A stretch of DNA of 56,021 nucleotides from Halieaceae bacterium MED-G27 (GCA_002456975.1 NTKA01000008.1:1-56021), one strand, 5' to 3'. Positions 1 to 12,969 are shown, counted from the first letter of the stretch. The notes: generated by a model not told the origin, from the sequence alone. Numbers and translations are program-made.

Positions 1-1643
1 TGCTCGCCGACCACCAGACACGCTGGAGAATCGGTCAACCTGAGTGTCGGCCTGACCTCACTCACTTTGCCATCGAGCGCGCTGCTCATGCGCTCGAGCA
101 AGCTCTCGCTCGCTTCCTTGGCAGCTTCGAGTTCCGCTTTCTCTTCGTCAGTGCTATCACCCAAATCGAGCTCGCCTTTGGCCACATCCTTGAGTGTTTT
201 CCCTTCGAACTCGTTCAAATGGCCCATAAGCCAATCGTCTATCCGATCGGATAACAACAACACTTCGATACCTTTCTTACGAAAGACCTCAATGTGAGGG
301 CTGTTTTTGGCCGTCACGTGATTTTCAGCCACCACGTAGTAAATGCTGTCCTGCCCCTCTGACATCCGCTCGCAATAGTCTTTAAGCGAAACGTTTTGAA
401 TGTCACTGTCGTCATGCGTCGAGCTAAAACGGAGTAATTCGGCAATCTTTTCTCGATTCGCAAAATCTTCACCCGGGCCTTCTTTCAACACATTGCCAAA
501 GGTCTGCCAGAACTTCTGGTAGTTCTCGGCGTCCGATTTAGCCATTTTGGCCAGCATATCCAGCACCCGCTTCGTCATTGCGCTTCGGAGCGAGTCGACC
601 TGTGGGCTTTGCTGAAGAATTTCTCGAGAGATGTTGAGAGGTAGATCCTGAGAGTCCAATACTCCCTTAACAAAACGCAGGTAAAGCGGCAGAAACTGCT
701 CCGCGTCGTCCATGATAAACGTGCGCTGAATATAGAGCTTCAAGCCTCGCGCACCCTCGCGATTCCATAGATCAAATGGCGCTTGGCTGGGCAGATACAA
801 CAACGATGTGTACTCGAGCTTGCCTTCTACGCGGTTATGACTCCAACTCAAGGGCTCTTGATAATCACTCGACACATGACGATAGAACTCTTTGTATTCG
901 TCGTCAGACACCTCAGAACGGCTACGAGTCCACAACGCTTTGGCTTCGTTAACACGCTCCCAGTTGGGAATATCATCGTCAGCATCAGCCTCATCGTCAC
1001 TCGGTGGCTTTTGTTCCTGCATCAGCACCGGGACAGAAATATGATCTGAGTACTTTTTAATCACGCTGCGAACACGCCAAGGTGAGGCAAACTCCTCGGC
1101 CTCAGTATTCAAATGAAGAATCACGGTAGTGCCCGGTGCCTCACGTGACGCCTCGTCAATGCTGAATTCGGCCTCGCCAGTTGATTCCCAATGGGTGGCC
1201 TCATCGCTACCCGCTTTTCGAGTGATGACCTCCACGCGGTCAGCGACAATGAACGAGGAATAGAAGCCAACACCGAATTGGCCGATCAACTGGCTATCTT
1301 TTTGCTGATCGCCACTAAGCTGCTCCATAAAGGCAGCTGTGCCTGACTTTGCAATGGTGCCTAAGTTCTCGACAACATCGTCGCGAGACATGCCAATCCC
1401 GTTATCACTGATCGACAGCGTTTTTGCCTCCTCGTCGACTTCAACGCGAATTTCATAACCCTCGACACTCACGTCTAGCGAGCTATCTTCGATCGCTGCA
1501 AAACGGCGCTTATCGATAGCGTCTGATGCGTTTGAAATAAGCTCCCGCAGGAAGATTTCACGGTTCGAGTAGAGCGAGTGAATCATCAACTGAAGCAAAC
1601 GTTTTGCTTCGGTTTGAAACCCCATAGTTTGTTTAGCGGACAT
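1..1643 (-). CDS. htpG: Chaperone protein HtpG (Hsp90), 3' end outside window
   Basis: Bacterial Hsp90, an ATP-dependent cytosolic chaperone that acts with DnaK on client proteins. I translated the minus strand from the ATG at 1643. The GHKL ATPase motifs are clear: [13 protein letters not shown] near residues 33-45 (Glu34, Asn38), [11 protein letters not shown], then LGTIAKSGT and the GQFGVGFYS loop. The frame stays open to the window edge, and the last readable part, around [19 protein letters not shown], matches the start of the C-terminal dimerisation domain. About 547 residues are visible of a usual 620-640, so only the C-terminus is missing. It lies downstream of the suc operon on the same strand, but a strong terminator between them makes it a separate unit. 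Confidence 0.96.
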   Translation of the reverse strand, partial: MSAKQTMGFQTEAKRLLQLMIHSLYSNREIFLRELISNASDAIDKRRFAAIEDSSLDVSVEGYEIRVEVDEEAKTLSISDNGIGMSRDDVVENLGTIAKSGTAAFMEQLSGDQQKDSQLIGQFGVGFYSSFIVADRVEVITRKAGSDEATHWESTGEAEFSIDEASREAPGTTVILHLNTEAEEFASPWRVRSVIKKYSDHISVPVLMQEQKPPSDDEADADDDIPNWERVNEAKALWTRSRSEVSDDEYKEFYRHVSSDYQEPLSWSHNRVEGKLEYTSLLYLPSQAPFDLWNREGARGLKLYIQRTFIMDDAEQFLPLYLRFVKGVLDSQDLPLNISREILQQSPQVDSLRSAMTKRVLDMLAKMAKSDAENYQKFWQTFGNVLKEGPGEDFANREKIAELLRFSSTHDDSDIQNVSLKDYCERMSEGQDSIYYVVAENHVTAKNSPHIEVFRKKGIEVLLLSDRIDDWLMGHLNEFEGKTLKDVAKGELDLGDSTDEEKAELEAAKEASESLLERMSSALDGKVSEVRPTLRLTDSPACLVVGE

Positions 1644-1713
1644 TACGAGCTCCCGGTAATTTTCTTCACGCTTTACATTGGGTTTGCCCACTCAATTTCA
1701 AGTGTTCAGAAAC

Positions 1714-1740
1714 AAAAAAGCCCACGTGATGTGGGCTTTT
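1714..1740 (-). terminator. Rho-independent terminator after sucD
   Basis: An inverted repeat AAAAGCCCAC / GTGGGCTTTT with a five-base loop. Read on the minus strand it is a GC-rich hairpin followed by a run of six T residues, just downstream of the sucD stop. It closes the suc operon ahead of htpG. Confidence 0.9.
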
Positions 1741-1759
1741 ACTCAAGGATAGCCTCGGG

Positions 1760-2632
1760 TTACCAGCCAGTGATCTCACTCATGGCTGTACCGATATCAG
1801 CCAGTGAACGAACTGTCTTAACACCAGCATCTTCAAGCGCGGCGAATTTTTCATCGGCGGTTCCCTTGCCACCCGAAATGATCGCGCCCGCGTGCCCCAT
1901 GCGCTTACCTTTTGGTGCAGTCACACCTGCAATGTATGACACCACAGGTTTACTAACATTTTCCTTAATGAACGCGGCGGCTTCCTCTTCAGCTGACCCG
2001 CCGATCTCGCCGATCATCACGATAGCTTCGGTCGCCCCATCCTGTTCGAATAAACCAAGAATATCGATGAAATTCGAACCGGGAATCGGGTCGCCACCAA
2101 TACCAACACAAGTTGACTGACCAAAACCTGCATCCGTGGTCTGTTTCACCGCTTCATAGGTCAAGGTACCCGATCTAGAGACAATACCGACTCGACCTGG
2201 GAGGTGGATATGACCGGGCATAATGCCAATTTTGCTCTCACCGGGTGTGATGACTCCGGGGCAGTTGGGTCCGATTAATCGAACACCTAGTTCGTCACAC
2301 CGGACTTTGGCGTCCAGCATATCCAGCGTTGGAATACCCTCGGTGATGCAGACAATGAGCTCAACCCCGGCATTAGCCGCTTCCAAAATGGAGTCTTTAC
2401 AAAAAGGCGCAGGTACATAGATAACCGATGCATTGGCACCTGTCTCGGCGACTGCATCATTCACGGTATCGAATACAGGCAGACCTAGATGCTCTTGTCC
2501 CCCCTTACCCGGCGTAACCCCACCAACCATTTGCGTGCCATAGGCGATCGCCTGTTCTGAGTGGAATGTTCCCTGTGAGCCAGTGAAGCCCTGACAGATC
2601 ACTCGAGTATTGCCGTCGATTAAAATGCTCAT
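1760..2632 (-). CDS. sucD: Succinate-CoA ligase [ADP-forming], alpha subunit
   Basis: Alpha subunit of succinyl-CoA synthetase, which converts succinyl-CoA, Pi and NDP to succinate, CoA and NTP in the TCA cycle. The 290-residue length is normal. The CoA-binding Rossmann start is at [13 protein letters not shown] (residues 15-27). The phosphorylated histidine is His247 within [19 protein letters not shown]. The ATG overlaps the sucC stop by four bases, so translation of the two subunits is probably coupled. It is the last gene of the suc operon. Confidence 0.98.
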   Translation of the reverse strand: MSILIDGNTRVICQGFTGSQGTFHSEQAIAYGTQMVGGVTPGKGGQEHLGLPVFDTVNDAVAETGANASVIYVPAPFCKDSILEAANAGVELIVCITEGIPTLDMLDAKVRCDELGVRLIGPNCPGVITPGESKIGIMPGHIHLPGRVGIVSRSGTLTYEAVKQTTDAGFGQSTCVGIGGDPIPGSNFIDILGLFEQDGATEAIVMIGEIGGSAEEEAAAFIKENVSKPVVSYIAGVTAPKGKRMGHAGAIISGGKGTADEKFAALEDAGVKTVRSLADIGTAMSEITGW

Positions 2633-3798
2633 GCGTCACCTCCCGCCGCAGCTACTACTTGCTGAGCCGCGTCAGTCAGACTCGTGGCTGCAATAATGTT
2701 TAATCCGCTATTAGCCAGTACGTCGCGTCCGAGTTCTGCGTTATTACCTTCCAAACGCACAACGACGGGTACCGTCACACCAACCTCATTTACCGCACCA
2801 ATAACGCCCTCGGCAATTAAGTCGCAGCGCACAATGCCGCCAAAGATATTGATCAGAACCGCCTTTACGTTCTCGTCTGATAAAATAATCTTAAAAGCCT
2901 CGGTGACACGCTCTTTCGTGGCACCGCCGCCGACATCCAAGAAGTTCGCGGGCTGTCCTCCGTGGAGTTTGACAATATCCATGGTGCCCATAGCGAGACC
3001 GGCGCCGTTCACCATGCAACCGATGTTACCCTCGAGAGCGACATAGTTGAGCTCCCATGCCGCAGCCTTTGCTTCGCGTTCGTCTTCCTGCGACGGATCG
3101 TGCATCGCTTGAAGATCTTTGTGCCGATACATTGCGTTTGAATCGACCACCACCTTTGCATCGAGACAGTGCAGGTTGCCCTCGTCGGTAATTACCAACG
3201 GGTTGACCTCAATCAAAGCCAAGTCCTTTTCCTTAAAAAGGTTAGCTAAGCCAATGAAAATATTGACAAATTGCTTGACCTGAACACCACTCAATCCCAG
3301 CTTAAAGGCGAGTTCCCTGCCTTGAAAAGGCTGTGGCCCTGCCAGTGGATCGATGGTCGCTTTTAGGATTTTTTCAGGTGTTTCCTCAGCGACTTTCTCG
3401 ATTTCGACACCACCCTCCGTCGAGGCCATGAAGACTATCCTGCGGGTTGCGCGATCCACCACGGCGCCAAGATAGAGTTCGTCGGCGATATCGGTGCAAG
3501 TCTCTACCAATATCTTCGACACCGGCTGCCCGCTAGCGTCTGTTTGATAGGTAACCAGATTTTGACCAAGCCATTGTGCTGCGAAGTCTTTAGCCTCGAC
3601 TGGCGAATCCACCAGCTTCACGCCTCCCGCCTTTCCGCGACCGCCCGCGTGAACCTGAGCCTTTACCACCCATTTGTCACCGCCAATCGCTTCGGCTGCG
3701 GCCGCCGCCGCTTCGGGCGTATCGACAGCCTGTCCGACGGAAACGGGCAGGCCGTATTCCGCAAACAAAGCCTTGCCCTGATATTCATGCAAGTTCAT
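2629..3798 (-). CDS. sucC: Succinate-CoA ligase [ADP-forming], beta subunit
   Basis: Beta subunit of succinyl-CoA synthetase, carrying the ATP-grasp nucleotide-binding fold and the succinate site. The 389 residues match the family. Visible marks are the start [19 protein letters not shown], the lysine- and glycine-rich [17 protein letters not shown] stretch near residues 46-62, and the C-terminal [17 protein letters not shown] typical of SucC. It follows lpd with an 80-base gap holding a small hairpin, and overlaps sucD by four bases. Confidence 0.98.
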   Translation of the reverse strand: MNLHEYQGKALFAEYGLPVSVGQAVDTPEAAAAAAEAIGGDKWVVKAQVHAGGRGKAGGVKLVDSPVEAKDFAAQWLGQNLVTYQTDASGQPVSKILVETCTDIADELYLGAVVDRATRRIVFMASTEGGVEIEKVAEETPEKILKATIDPLAGPQPFQGRELAFKLGLSGVQVKQFVNIFIGLANLFKEKDLALIEVNPLVITDEGNLHCLDAKVVVDSNAMYRHKDLQAMHDPSQEDEREAKAAAWELNYVALEGNIGCMVNGAGLAMGTMDIVKLHGGQPANFLDVGGGATKERVTEAFKIILSDENVKAVLINIFGGIVRCDLIAEGVIGAVNEVGVTVPVVVRLEGNNAELGRDVLANSGLNIIAATSLTDAAQQVVAAAGGDA

Positions 3799-3846
3799 AA
3801 GTCCCCCTAGTGTTGATCTCTCGATGACGCGTTCACGTCGCTTAGG

Positions 3847-3864
3847 CTCTCTTTTTTCTGAGAG
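3847..3864 (-). other. Small hairpin in the lpd-sucC gap
   Basis: CTCTC / GAGAG with an eight-base T-rich (A-rich on the minus strand) loop lies in the 80-base spacer between the lpd stop and the sucC start. It lacks a minus-strand T tract, so it is not a clear terminator. It could be an RNA processing or stability element that sets subunit ratios in the operon. Confidence 0.25.
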
Positions 3865-3878
3865 TCCCTATTATGTCG

Positions 3879-5321
<1,443 letters not shown>

Positions 5322-5328
5322 CTACCTC

Positions 5329-6570
5329 TTACAGCTGAAGTAATATGCGCGATGGATCTTCGATTAATTCTTTGACCGTCACCAAAAATTGAACCGCGGT
5401 TTTGCCATCGATCAATCGGTGATCGTAGGACAAGGCCAAATACATCATGGGCCTGATCACCACCTCACCATCAATAGCAACGGGTCGATCCTTGATCGCG
5501 TGCATGCCCAAAATAGCGGTCTGCGGAGGGTTCAGGATAGGGGTTGATAGCAGTGATCCAAAGACGCCACCGTTCGATATGGTGAACGTGCCACCGGTCA
5601 TTTCATCTATGGTCAGCTTTTTGTGACGCGCCTTGAGGCCAAGATCCCTAATAGCAGCCTCGACGTCGGCGATGCTCATGAAATCAGCGTCGCGGAGCAC
5701 AGGAACGACAAGGCCATCCTCTGTCGATACGGCTACACCAATATCCTGATAGCCGTGGTAAACAACATCGTTGCCGTCGATCGACGCATTCACCTCAGGG
5801 AAACGCTTTAGGGCCTCGCAGCATGCTCGAACAAAGAAGCCCATAAAACCGAGACGGGTTCCATTATGCGCTTTCTCAAATTGGTCTTTATATTGCGATC
5901 TTAAACGCATTAGCGGCGCCATATCGACCTCATTGAAGGTGGTCAGCATCGCCGTTTGCTGTGTCGCAGACAGCAACCGTTCGGCGATTCGAGCCCGCAT
6001 ACGTGTCATGGGCACACGTCGCTCAATACGCTCGCTGGTGGGCCCGCTCACATCGACAGCCGAAGACGTTGCTGCTGGCGCTGATGGCGCCACTGGTGCG
6101 GGTGCTGATACGGCAGTTCCCGTGGGCTCCTCCTGTACAGCGTTTACCGACGCCAGATGTGCCAAAACGTCATCTTTGTTAATTCGACCACCTTTACCCC
6201 TACCAGCAATGGCCGCCGGATCAAGCTTATGTTCCTCTACCAACTGACGCGCCGCAGGCCCCATAGCAGGAGTTTCGTCCTGACTAACCGAAGGCTCGGA
6301 GTCATTTGACGACTCTGCGGCCGCCGATACCTCTCCCGGTGTCAGTTCCGCTAGCAGTGCCTCGCTTAGGATCGTGTCCCCTGTTGCGGCCACAATCCGT
6401 GAAAGATGACCGGACTCAGGGGCAACCACTTCCATCACCACCTTGTCGGTTTCAATTTCAACCAATAACTCGTCTCGCTGGACCGCATCTCCTTCCTGTT
6501 TATGCCAAACAGCGACTTCGCCATCGGCCACTGACTCAGGAAATGCCGGCGCTTTAATCTCAATAGTCAT
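5329..6570 (-). CDS. sucB: 2-Oxoglutarate dehydrogenase E2, dihydrolipoyl succinyltransferase
   Basis: Core of the 2-oxoglutarate dehydrogenase complex, transferring succinyl groups from lipoate to CoA. Of 413 residues, the lipoyl domain occupies 1-75 with the lipoylated Lys43 in [11 protein letters not shown]. An acidic linker follows, then the E3/E1-binding domain (about 103-140, [15 protein letters not shown]), an Ala/Pro linker (about 145-175), and the catalytic domain ending in [12 protein letters not shown] with His384 and Asp388. Only 13 bases separate its stop from lpd, and 36 bases separate it from sucA upstream. Confidence 0.97.
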   Translation of the reverse strand: MTIEIKAPAFPESVADGEVAVWHKQEGDAVQRDELLVEIETDKVVMEVVAPESGHLSRIVAATGDTILSEALLAELTPGEVSAAAESSNDSEPSVSQDETPAMGPAARQLVEEHKLDPAAIAGRGKGGRINKDDVLAHLASVNAVQEEPTGTAVSAPAPVAPSAPAATSSAVDVSGPTSERIERRVPMTRMRARIAERLLSATQQTAMLTTFNEVDMAPLMRLRSQYKDQFEKAHNGTRLGFMGFFVRACCEALKRFPEVNASIDGNDVVYHGYQDIGVAVSTEDGLVVPVLRDADFMSIADVEAAIRDLGLKARHKKLTIDEMTGGTFTISNGGVFGSLLSTPILNPPQTAILGMHAIKDRPVAIDGEVVIRPMMYLALSYDHRLIDGKTAVQFLVTVKELIEDPSRILLQL

Positions 6571-6606
6571 AATCGTTTTCCATTATTGCTGCCGTTGTCT
6601 GGACGC

Positions 6607-9456
6607 TCATTCCCCCAGAGCCTCCGAAATAAATGCTTGTTGCTCGCGTAAGTGAAGCGCTGCGTAGCCCGCTGATACCGAAGCTGATGCAGGTCGCCCG
6701 ATGTAACGAAACGGCGCGCCACAGTGCACTGTCGCTAATTCGCGAAGTTCGTCTTGCACCGAATGCCAGGCGCCCTGATTCATAGGTTCCTCTTGGCACC
6801 AGGCAACTTCTTTCGCCTCAGGATAGGCCGTAAGGACCTCTGACAGCCGCTTCTCTGGTAGCGGATAGAGCTGTTCCACCCGAACAATGGCCACGTGTTC
6901 ACTGCTTGTTTTTTCACGCGCTGCATCGAGGTCGTAATAGACCTTGCCAGAGCACAGAATGACTCTTGACACCTTCTCGCTATGGGCACAACGCACATCA
7001 TCAATGACCGGCTCGAAGTGACCATTCGCGAGCTCCTCGAGCGAGGACACTGCGCTCTTGTGACGCAACAAACTCTTGGGCGACATGACGATAAGCGGCT
7101 TTCTCAAAGGTCTTATCGCCTGCCGACGCAGCATGTGAAATACCTGTGCGGGTGTCGTGGGCACACAAACCTGAATGTTCTCTTCCGCAGACAGCTGCAA
7201 ATATCGCTCTAACCGAGCCGAAGAGTGCTCAGGCCCCTGCCCCTCGTAGCCATGGGGCAATAACATCGTGAGACCACAGAGTCGCGCCCACTTATATTCA
7301 CCGCTGGTAATGAACTGATCGATTACCACTTGGGCGCCATTGGCGAAATCACCGAACTGCGCTTCCCATATCACCAAACCTGTGGGTGCGGTCGTCGCGT
7401 AGCCGTACTCAAATGCGAGAACAGCCTCCTCCGACAATAGCGAATCATAGATGTGGAATTCGGCTTGCTCATCGTTAATGTGCTGCAGAGGTACCCAAGC
7501 CTCCTGCTTGTTCTGAGCATGCAATACGGCGTGACGGTGCGAAAAGGTGCCGCGTCCGATGTCCTGTCCGGTCATTCTGATCGGGAAACCATCGGCAATG
7601 AGTGAGGCATACGCGAGGTTTTCAGCGAAACCCCAGTTGATATCCATCGCACCGGCGGCCATCTTCGTTCTGTCTTCGAGTAGCTTTTTCACCTGTCGCT
7701 GTAGCGCAAACCCATCGGGCACGGCACTCATGCGCTCAGCTAGCGCTCGCAACTTACCGATATCCATCGAGGTATCGCAATCAAGATCCCAGCTATGTCC
7801 CAAATAAGGCTTCCAGTCGACAAATAGGCTGGTGTTTGGCTCCATGACGAGCTGTGTTACCAGCGGCTCACCACGATCAAGTGACTCGCGATAACGCTCC
7901 ATAAGTGCCTGATCTTCGTCGGTAGTCAGAACCCCCTCTTCAACTAGTCGCGAAGCGTACAGGTCCCTCGTTGATGGATGCTGCTTGATCGTGGCGTACA
8001 TCATGGGCTGAGTCACCGAGGGCTCGTCAGCCTCGTTGTGACCGCGACGCCGGTAGCAGACTAGATCGATCACCACATCTTTCTTAAACTGGTTTCGGAA
8101 ATCGACCGCGAGCTGAGTAGCAAATACCACCGCCTCGGGATCGTCGCCGTTGACATGGAAGATGGGTGCCTGAACCATTTTGGCGATATCGGTGCAGTAT
8201 TCCGTAGAACGCGCATCCTCCTGTCGACTGGTCGTAAAGCCCACCTGGTTGTTAATCACGATATGCAGGGTTCCCCCGGTCTTGTAGCCGCGGGTTTGAG
8301 ACATCTGAAATGTCTCCATGACAACGCCCTGCCCCGCAAAAGCCGCATCGCCGTGGATAACAATCGGGACAACTCGATCGCCATCAGCGTCCTGTCTACG
8401 ATCCTGACGAGCTCTGACAGAGCCCTCCACAACAGGCGATACAATTTCAAGGTGTGATGGGTTGAAGGCTAAGGCCAAATGCAACTCACCCCCTGGCGTC
8501 ATCACATTGGACGAAAAGCCCTGGTGATATTTGACATCGCCCGACCCAAAATAAGAGACTCGGCCCTCGAATTCATCAAACAGCTCGCTTGGATTTTTAC
8601 CCAGAATGTTAACGAGTACATTGAGCCGGCCACGATGCGCCATGCCGATGACGACTTCCTTTGCCCCATAGCCCCCGATTCGCTGTATCGCCTCAGACAT
8701 CATAGGAATCAGGCTTTCGCCTCCCTCCAGTCCAAACCGCTTGGTGCCCGGATACTTTGAAGCCAGTGATTTTTCCAGACCCTCGGCCTTTATCAGCCGA
8801 CGTAGAATTTGGATCCGCTCCTCGCGATCAAGAATGGGAGCACTGCGAACAGACTCCATTCGACTCATGATCCAATGGCGCTCTTCGGTGTTCACGATAT
8901 GCATGAACTCGGCGCCCACAGTGTGACAGTATGTCTTCTCTAGGGCGCTGCGTATCTCTGATAACGACGCATCCGCCTTGCCGATGTACAGACTTCCAAC
9001 CTGGAATACAGTGTCCAAGTCGGCCTCTGACAGCTCATGAAACTCTAATTCAAGGTCGGCTACGGGCTCACGGCCGTTTAAAGAAAGCGGGTCAAGCTTA
9101 GCCTTCTGATGTCCCCTCTGCCGGTATGCCGAGATCATCTGGACCACACGAACCTGCTTGCGCTCATACTCGGTGGCTTGAGAATCTTGTGCTCGCGTCG
9201 CCTCGGTTCGGACGCGCATTTTGCTGATTCGCGCAAACTGGGTTCGCAATACCGAGTGAGGCAGATCCCGAGCGGTTGCCGCTGTGCTATCTACTCTGGG
9301 TAGGCGATCGAAGTAATCTCGCCACTCAGACGGCACTGCATTTGGATCGCGCAGGTAATTTTCGTATAAGTTTTCTACGTAAGCAGCATTTCCGCCCGAC
9401 AGATATGACGAGCGGCGCTGCTCTTCCATGCAAGGTCGGTCTACTGACTCATCCAT
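6607..9456 (-). CDS. sucA: 2-Oxoglutarate dehydrogenase E1 component
   Basis: Thiamine-diphosphate decarboxylase that feeds succinyl groups to SucB. With 949 residues it is near the usual length. The N-terminal E2-binding segment YVENLYENYLRDPNAVP is present, followed by GMAHRGRLNVLVN, the ThDP region HGDAAFAGQGVVMETFQM and GHNEADEPSVTQPMMY. I prefer the ATG at 9456, because GGGGAA stands six bases before it. A GTG two codons upstream (9462) is the alternative. It is the first gene of the suc operon and is separated from sdhB by about 235 bases that contain the sdh terminator. Confidence 0.97.
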   Translation of the reverse strand: MDESVDRPCMEEQRRSSYLSGGNAAYVENLYENYLRDPNAVPSEWRDYFDRLPRVDSTAATARDLPHSVLRTQFARISKMRVRTEATRAQDSQATEYERKQVRVVQMISAYRQRGHQKAKLDPLSLNGREPVADLELEFHELSEADLDTVFQVGSLYIGKADASLSEIRSALEKTYCHTVGAEFMHIVNTEERHWIMSRMESVRSAPILDREERIQILRRLIKAEGLEKSLASKYPGTKRFGLEGGESLIPMMSEAIQRIGGYGAKEVVIGMAHRGRLNVLVNILGKNPSELFDEFEGRVSYFGSGDVKYHQGFSSNVMTPGGELHLALAFNPSHLEIVSPVVEGSVRARQDRRQDADGDRVVPIVIHGDAAFAGQGVVMETFQMSQTRGYKTGGTLHIVINNQVGFTTSRQEDARSTEYCTDIAKMVQAPIFHVNGDDPEAVVFATQLAVDFRNQFKKDVVIDLVCYRRRGHNEADEPSVTQPMMYATIKQHPSTRDLYASRLVEEGVLTTDEDQALMERYRESLDRGEPLVTQLVMEPNTSLFVDWKPYLGHSWDLDCDTSMDIGKLRALAERMSAVPDGFALQRQVKKLLEDRTKMAAGAMDINWGFAENLAYASLIADGFPIRMTGQDIGRGTFSHRHAVLHAQNKQEAWVPLQHINDEQAEFHIYDSLLSEEAVLAFEYGYATTAPTGLVIWEAQFGDFANGAQVVIDQFITSGEYKWARLCGLTMLLPHGYEGQGPEHSSARLERYLQLSAEENIQVCVPTTPAQVFHMLRRQAIRPLRKPLIVMSPKSLLRHKSAVSSLEELANGHFEPVIDDVRCAHSEKVSRVILCSGKVYYDLDAAREKTSSEHVAIVRVEQLYPLPEKRLSEVLTAYPEAKEVAWCQEEPMNQGAWHSVQDELRELATVHCGAPFRYIGRPASASVSAGYAALHLREQQAFISEALGE

Positions 9457-9620
9457 GCGCACTTCCCCCGAAGCTATGGCGGAATCTTTTTTAATAAGAC
9501 TATTTTTTTAAGTAGTACTGGTCTTCGGTACCACTGTATTTGTTTAGATAATTCCGCTTCGGATAGTGATTTTACTCGTCAAAAGACGAAACCGACACGG
9601 TTTTCGGTCCCTTTAAACGC
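9457..9620. promoter_or_regulatory. sucA upstream region
   Basis: This AT-rich stretch between sucA and the sdh terminator should contain the suc operon promoter on the minus strand. I see TTGACG and several AT hexamers, but no pair with a convincing 16-18 base spacing, so no promoter is assigned. No small gene is evident. Confidence 0.4.
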
Positions 9621-9643
9621 AAAAACGCCGCAAATGCGGCGTT
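9621..9643 (-). terminator. Rho-independent terminator after sdhB
   Basis: AACGCCGCA / TGCGGCGTT hairpin with a very short loop, followed on the minus strand by five T residues. It lies 48 bases past the sdhB stop and separates the sdhCDAB transcript from sucAB. Confidence 0.88.
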
Positions 9644-9691
9644 AATTTTCCCCAATATAACTCTAGGTTATGCGATATATAACCCGACCGA

Positions 9692-10399
9692 TCAGGCGGC
9701 CCGATTTAATAGCATAGTTCGAATGTGGCCGATCGCTCGCGTCGGGTTGAGACCTTTTGGACATACATTGACGCAATTCTGAATACCATGACACCGAAAC
9801 ACACTGAAGGGGTCATCTAGTTTAGCTAGACGCTCATCAGTGGCTTGGTCTCGGCTGTCTGCTAAGAACCGATACGCCTGCAAAAGCCCGGCGGGACCGA
9901 CGAAACGGTCAGGGTTCCACCAAAACGACGGGCAGCTTGTTGAGCAACAGGCACACAAAATACACTCGTATAGACCATCAAGTTTCGCTCGGTCTTCAGG
10001 GGACTGAAGTCGCTCGATTGCCGGTGCTGGTGTATCGTTTTGGAGATAGGGCTCGATCTTTTCGTACTGAGCGTAGAAAAGGCTCATATCGACCACCAAG
10101 TCCCTGACGACAGGCAACCCAGGCAATGGACGGATAACGAGTTTGTTTTTACGAACGGTCTCAGACAACGGTGTAATACACGCTAAGCCATTCTTACCGT
10201 TGATATTGAGACCATCAGACCCACAAACCCCTTCTCGACAGCTTCGTCGATAGGTCACAGTAGAGTCGTGCTCTGCTTTAATGAGCTCGAGCACGTCGAG
10301 CACCATGAGGTCTTTGCCTCCAGTGTCAATGCTATAGTCCTGCATCTGAGGAGTCGCATCGGTCTCTGGATTAAATCGATAAATACTTACCTGCAACAT
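9692..10399 (-). CDS. sdhB: Succinate dehydrogenase iron-sulfur subunit
   Basis: Electron-transfer subunit of complex II, on the cytoplasmic face of the inner membrane. It has 235 residues. The [2Fe-2S] site is Cys54, Cys59, Asp62 and Cys74 in [21 protein letters not shown], including the aspartate ligand seen in E. coli SdhB. The [4Fe-4S] and [3Fe-4S] ligands lie in [14 protein letters not shown] and [17 protein letters not shown]. It passes electrons from the SdhA flavin towards quinone at SdhCD. The ATG is 21 bases after the sdhA stop. Confidence 0.98.
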   Translation of the reverse strand: MLQVSIYRFNPETDATPQMQDYSIDTGGKDLMVLDVLELIKAEHDSTVTYRRSCREGVCGSDGLNINGKNGLACITPLSETVRKNKLVIRPLPGLPVVRDLVVDMSLFYAQYEKIEPYLQNDTPAPAIERLQSPEDRAKLDGLYECILCACCSTSCPSFWWNPDRFVGPAGLLQAYRFLADSRDQATDERLAKLDDPFSVFRCHGIQNCVNVCPKGLNPTRAIGHIRTMLLNRAA

Positions 10400-10420
10400 A
10401 ACTCTCTACTCTCCGGGCGC

Positions 10421-12184
10421 TTAGTAAGTTCTGATTTTGGGCTGGAAGGTGTCCACGGTCCGCGGCGTGAAGTTAACGCCTCGCTTGTCGACCTTTTGGC
10501 CTTCTCGATAATAGAGCGAATGGCACAACCACTCGTCATCGTTGCGTTCGGTGAAATCCTCTCGAGCGTGGGCACCACGGCTCTCTTTACGGGCCTCGGC
10601 AACAATAGCGGTCGCCTCAGCGGTTTCAAACAAGTTCTGGAGCTCTAAACACTCAATTCGAGCGGTGTTGAACGCGTTACTTTTATCTTCCAGGTGAACA
10701 TTGGCGATCCGCTCTTTCAGGTCAGCCAGTTTCTTGACCCCTTCCTGCATGAACTCACCGTTCCGGAATACGCCGAAGTAATTCTGCATGACGCCCTGAA
10801 GCTCTTTGCGCAGCGCAGCCACGTTCTCGCCAGCGCTACCTTCATTGAGAGAAATCAACCGCTGATTGGCTTCCTCGATATCGGAGGTAGTCGCGTCACG
10901 CAACTCGATACCCTGTTTGAGCGCATCCTCGATAAACAGACCTGACGCACGACCGAATACCACCAAATCCAAGAGTGAGTTACCCCCCAGTCGGTTAGCT
11001 CCGTGAACAGACACGCACGCCACCTCACCGCAGGCGTACAAGCCGGGAATGATTTCATCGCTCCCCTGTGCATCGACCGTCAACGCTTGCCCATGAATAT
11101 TGGTTGGAATGCCCCCCATCATGTAGTGACAGGTCGGCACCACAGGAATTGGCTCCTTGACAGGGTCAACGTGCGCAAAGGTTCTAGACAGTTCGCAAAT
11201 ACCCGGCAGCCGTGACTCCAACACCTCTTCACCCAGATGATCGAGCTTGAGCTTTACGTGGTCACCTTCGGGTCCACAGCCACGCCCTTCGAGGATTTCC
11301 AAAATCATCGATCGTGCGACGACATCTCTCCCCGCTAGATCTTTGGCATTAGGCGCATAGCGCTCCATGAAGCGTTCGCCATCGGCGTTAACCAAGTAAC
11401 CGCCCTCACCTCGGCATCCTTCGGTCACTAAGGTGCCGGCACCGTAGATTCCGGTGGGGTGGAATTGCCACATTTCCATATCCTGAGCTGGCACGCCTGC
11501 GCGCAGAGCCATTCCCATACCGTCCCCTGTGTTGATGTGGGCATTGGTCGTAGAGGCGTAAATTCTGCCGGCACCACCCGTTGCGAATACTGTGGCTTTG
11601 GATTTTACGTAAACGGTCTCGCCCGTCTCGATACAAATGGCGATGACGCCAACAACCGCGCCATCACTATTTTTGACGAGATCGGTTGCGAACCATTCGT
11701 TAAAGAACACGGTCTGATTCTTTACATTGTTTTGGTATAACGTGTGAAGCAATGCGTGACCTGTTCTGTCAGCAGCCGCACAGGTGCGAGCAGCCTGACC
11801 ACCCTCACCATAATTCTTGGACTGACCCCCGAACGGTCGCTGATAAATGCGGCCCTCCTCGGTTCGAGAGAACGGTAAGCCCATATGCTCCAATTCAAAA
11901 ATAGCCTCTGGTCCCACAGAGCACATGTACTCGATCGCGTCTTGGTCACCGATGTAATCGGACCCTTTCACGGTGTCATACATGTGCCAGCGCCAATCAT
12001 CCTGTGGATCCGCACTCGCAATAGCACAGGTAATGCCACCTTGAGCGCTCACTGTGTGCGAGCGGGTCGGAAACACTTTTGAAATCACTGCGGTTTTATA
12101 ACCGGACTGCGCCAACTGGAGTGCTGCCCGCATACCTGCGCCACCACCGCCTACGATAACGCCATCGAACGATATGGTTCTCAT
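10421..12184 (-). CDS. sdhA: Succinate dehydrogenase flavoprotein subunit
   Basis: Catalytic subunit of complex II, oxidising succinate to fumarate with covalently bound FAD. It has 587 residues. The FAD motif is [11 protein letters not shown] near residues 12-22. His43 in [10 protein letters not shown] is the expected flavin attachment site. The active-site stretch [20 protein letters not shown] is intact. It sits in the sdhCDAB order, about 40 bases after the sdhD stop. Confidence 0.98.
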   Translation of the reverse strand: MRTISFDGVIVGGGGAGMRAALQLAQSGYKTAVISKVFPTRSHTVSAQGGITCAIASADPQDDWRWHMYDTVKGSDYIGDQDAIEYMCSVGPEAIFELEHMGLPFSRTEEGRIYQRPFGGQSKNYGEGGQAARTCAAADRTGHALLHTLYQNNVKNQTVFFNEWFATDLVKNSDGAVVGVIAICIETGETVYVKSKATVFATGGAGRIYASTTNAHINTGDGMGMALRAGVPAQDMEMWQFHPTGIYGAGTLVTEGCRGEGGYLVNADGERFMERYAPNAKDLAGRDVVARSMILEILEGRGCGPEGDHVKLKLDHLGEEVLESRLPGICELSRTFAHVDPVKEPIPVVPTCHYMMGGIPTNIHGQALTVDAQGSDEIIPGLYACGEVACVSVHGANRLGGNSLLDLVVFGRASGLFIEDALKQGIELRDATTSDIEEANQRLISLNEGSAGENVAALRKELQGVMQNYFGVFRNGEFMQEGVKKLADLKERIANVHLEDKSNAFNTARIECLELQNLFETAEATAIVAEARKESRGAHAREDFTERNDDEWLCHSLYYREGQKVDKRGVNFTPRTVDTFQPKIRTY

Positions 12185-12226
12185 CCTAATTGCTTCTCCC
12201 CAAGCAAGATCTCGTTAACCCGAGAT

Positions 12227-12586
12227 TTATCCCCAAATGACCTGCACAACCCAAATCGCGTAAACGACGAGCGCGAGCACCACCGCAATCTGAAGCAGCG
12301 GACGGATGATATTTCCGATCGGCCCCAGCATGTACTCGGTGAGGTAATCGGTGAACACAGTCCACAGCCCTATCCATGCGTGCGCCACAAATGCGCCCAC
12401 AGCGAGCAGCGTGAACACCTTCATCGCTGTCGTGTCGTGAAGCGCGCGCCACTGAGTGTAGTCAACTCCGAGACCAATCTGGACGGCGATGAACAAAAAA
12501 TATGCAAGTAAAATAAGCGAGCTGACACGTTGAATGAGCCAATCCGACAGGCCATTTCGGCTGAAACTAGTGACTTGGGTTACCAC
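12227..12586 (-). CDS. sdhD: Succinate dehydrogenase membrane anchor subunit
   Basis: Small hydrophobic cytochrome b556 anchor of complex II with three expected membrane helices; it helps form the quinone and heme sites. I choose the GTG at 12586 (119 residues). The ribosome-binding sequence GGGGAG is seven bases upstream, and the resulting N-terminus, VTQVTSFSRNGLSDWLIQR, aligns in length with E. coli SdhD. A GTG at 12601 would add five residues. The gene overlaps sdhC by seven bases. Confidence 0.93.
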   Translation of the reverse strand: MVTQVTSFSRNGLSDWLIQRVSSLILLAYFLFIAVQIGLGVDYTQWRALHDTTAMKVFTLLAVGAFVAHAWIGLWTVFTDYLTEYMLGPIGNIIRPLLQIAVVLALVVYAIWVVQVIWG

Positions 12587-12969
12587 AACGCTACTCCCCA
12601 CAGAACTGCCGCTAACAGCGATATGACAAATACAATCCGAGCGCCAAGCACGCCTCCTTTGAAATCCTCACCAACCCCCATATCCATGATCAGGTGCCGT
12701 ATGCCCGCTAACGAGTGGTATGAAAACACGACGAGCACTAACCACACGACGGGCTTGATAGCCGTGGACGTGAGTACCGAGACAAGCTGATTGAAGCTCT
12801 GCTCGGATGCCAGGCTGGCATCGAGAGCCCAGATCAGTAACACACTGACGGCGAACATAGCGACGCCGGTGACCCGGTGTGATATCGACGCCCAAGCGGT
12901 AATCGGAAGCCGGATCGAGCTGATATCTAAATTAATTGGACGTGCGTCCTTGCTGCCTCGTGGTTTCAC
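12580..12969 (-). CDS. sdhC: Succinate dehydrogenase cytochrome b556 subunit
   Basis: Membrane anchor of complex II that binds heme b and quinone. It has 129 residues with three hydrophobic helices. The signature ARPINLDISSIRLPITAWAS followed by ISHRVTG (heme/quinone region) is typical of SdhC, and HSLAGIRHLIMDMG lies near residues 85-98. The start is GTG at 12969, with GGGGG seven bases upstream. It heads the sdhCDAB operon and is divergent from gltA. Confidence 0.95.
   Translation of the reverse strand: MKPRGSKDARPINLDISSIRLPITAWASISHRVTGVAMFAVSVLLIWALDASLASEQSFNQLVSVLTSTAIKPVVWLVLVVFSYHSLAGIRHLIMDMGVGEDFKGGVLGARIVFVISLLAAVLWGVALW

Noticed and set aside
1578-2120. Plus-strand open frame of 180 codons opposite sucD
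   Set aside because: It is antisense to an intact sucD and crosses its terminator; its serine- and proline-rich translation is typical of a shadow frame.
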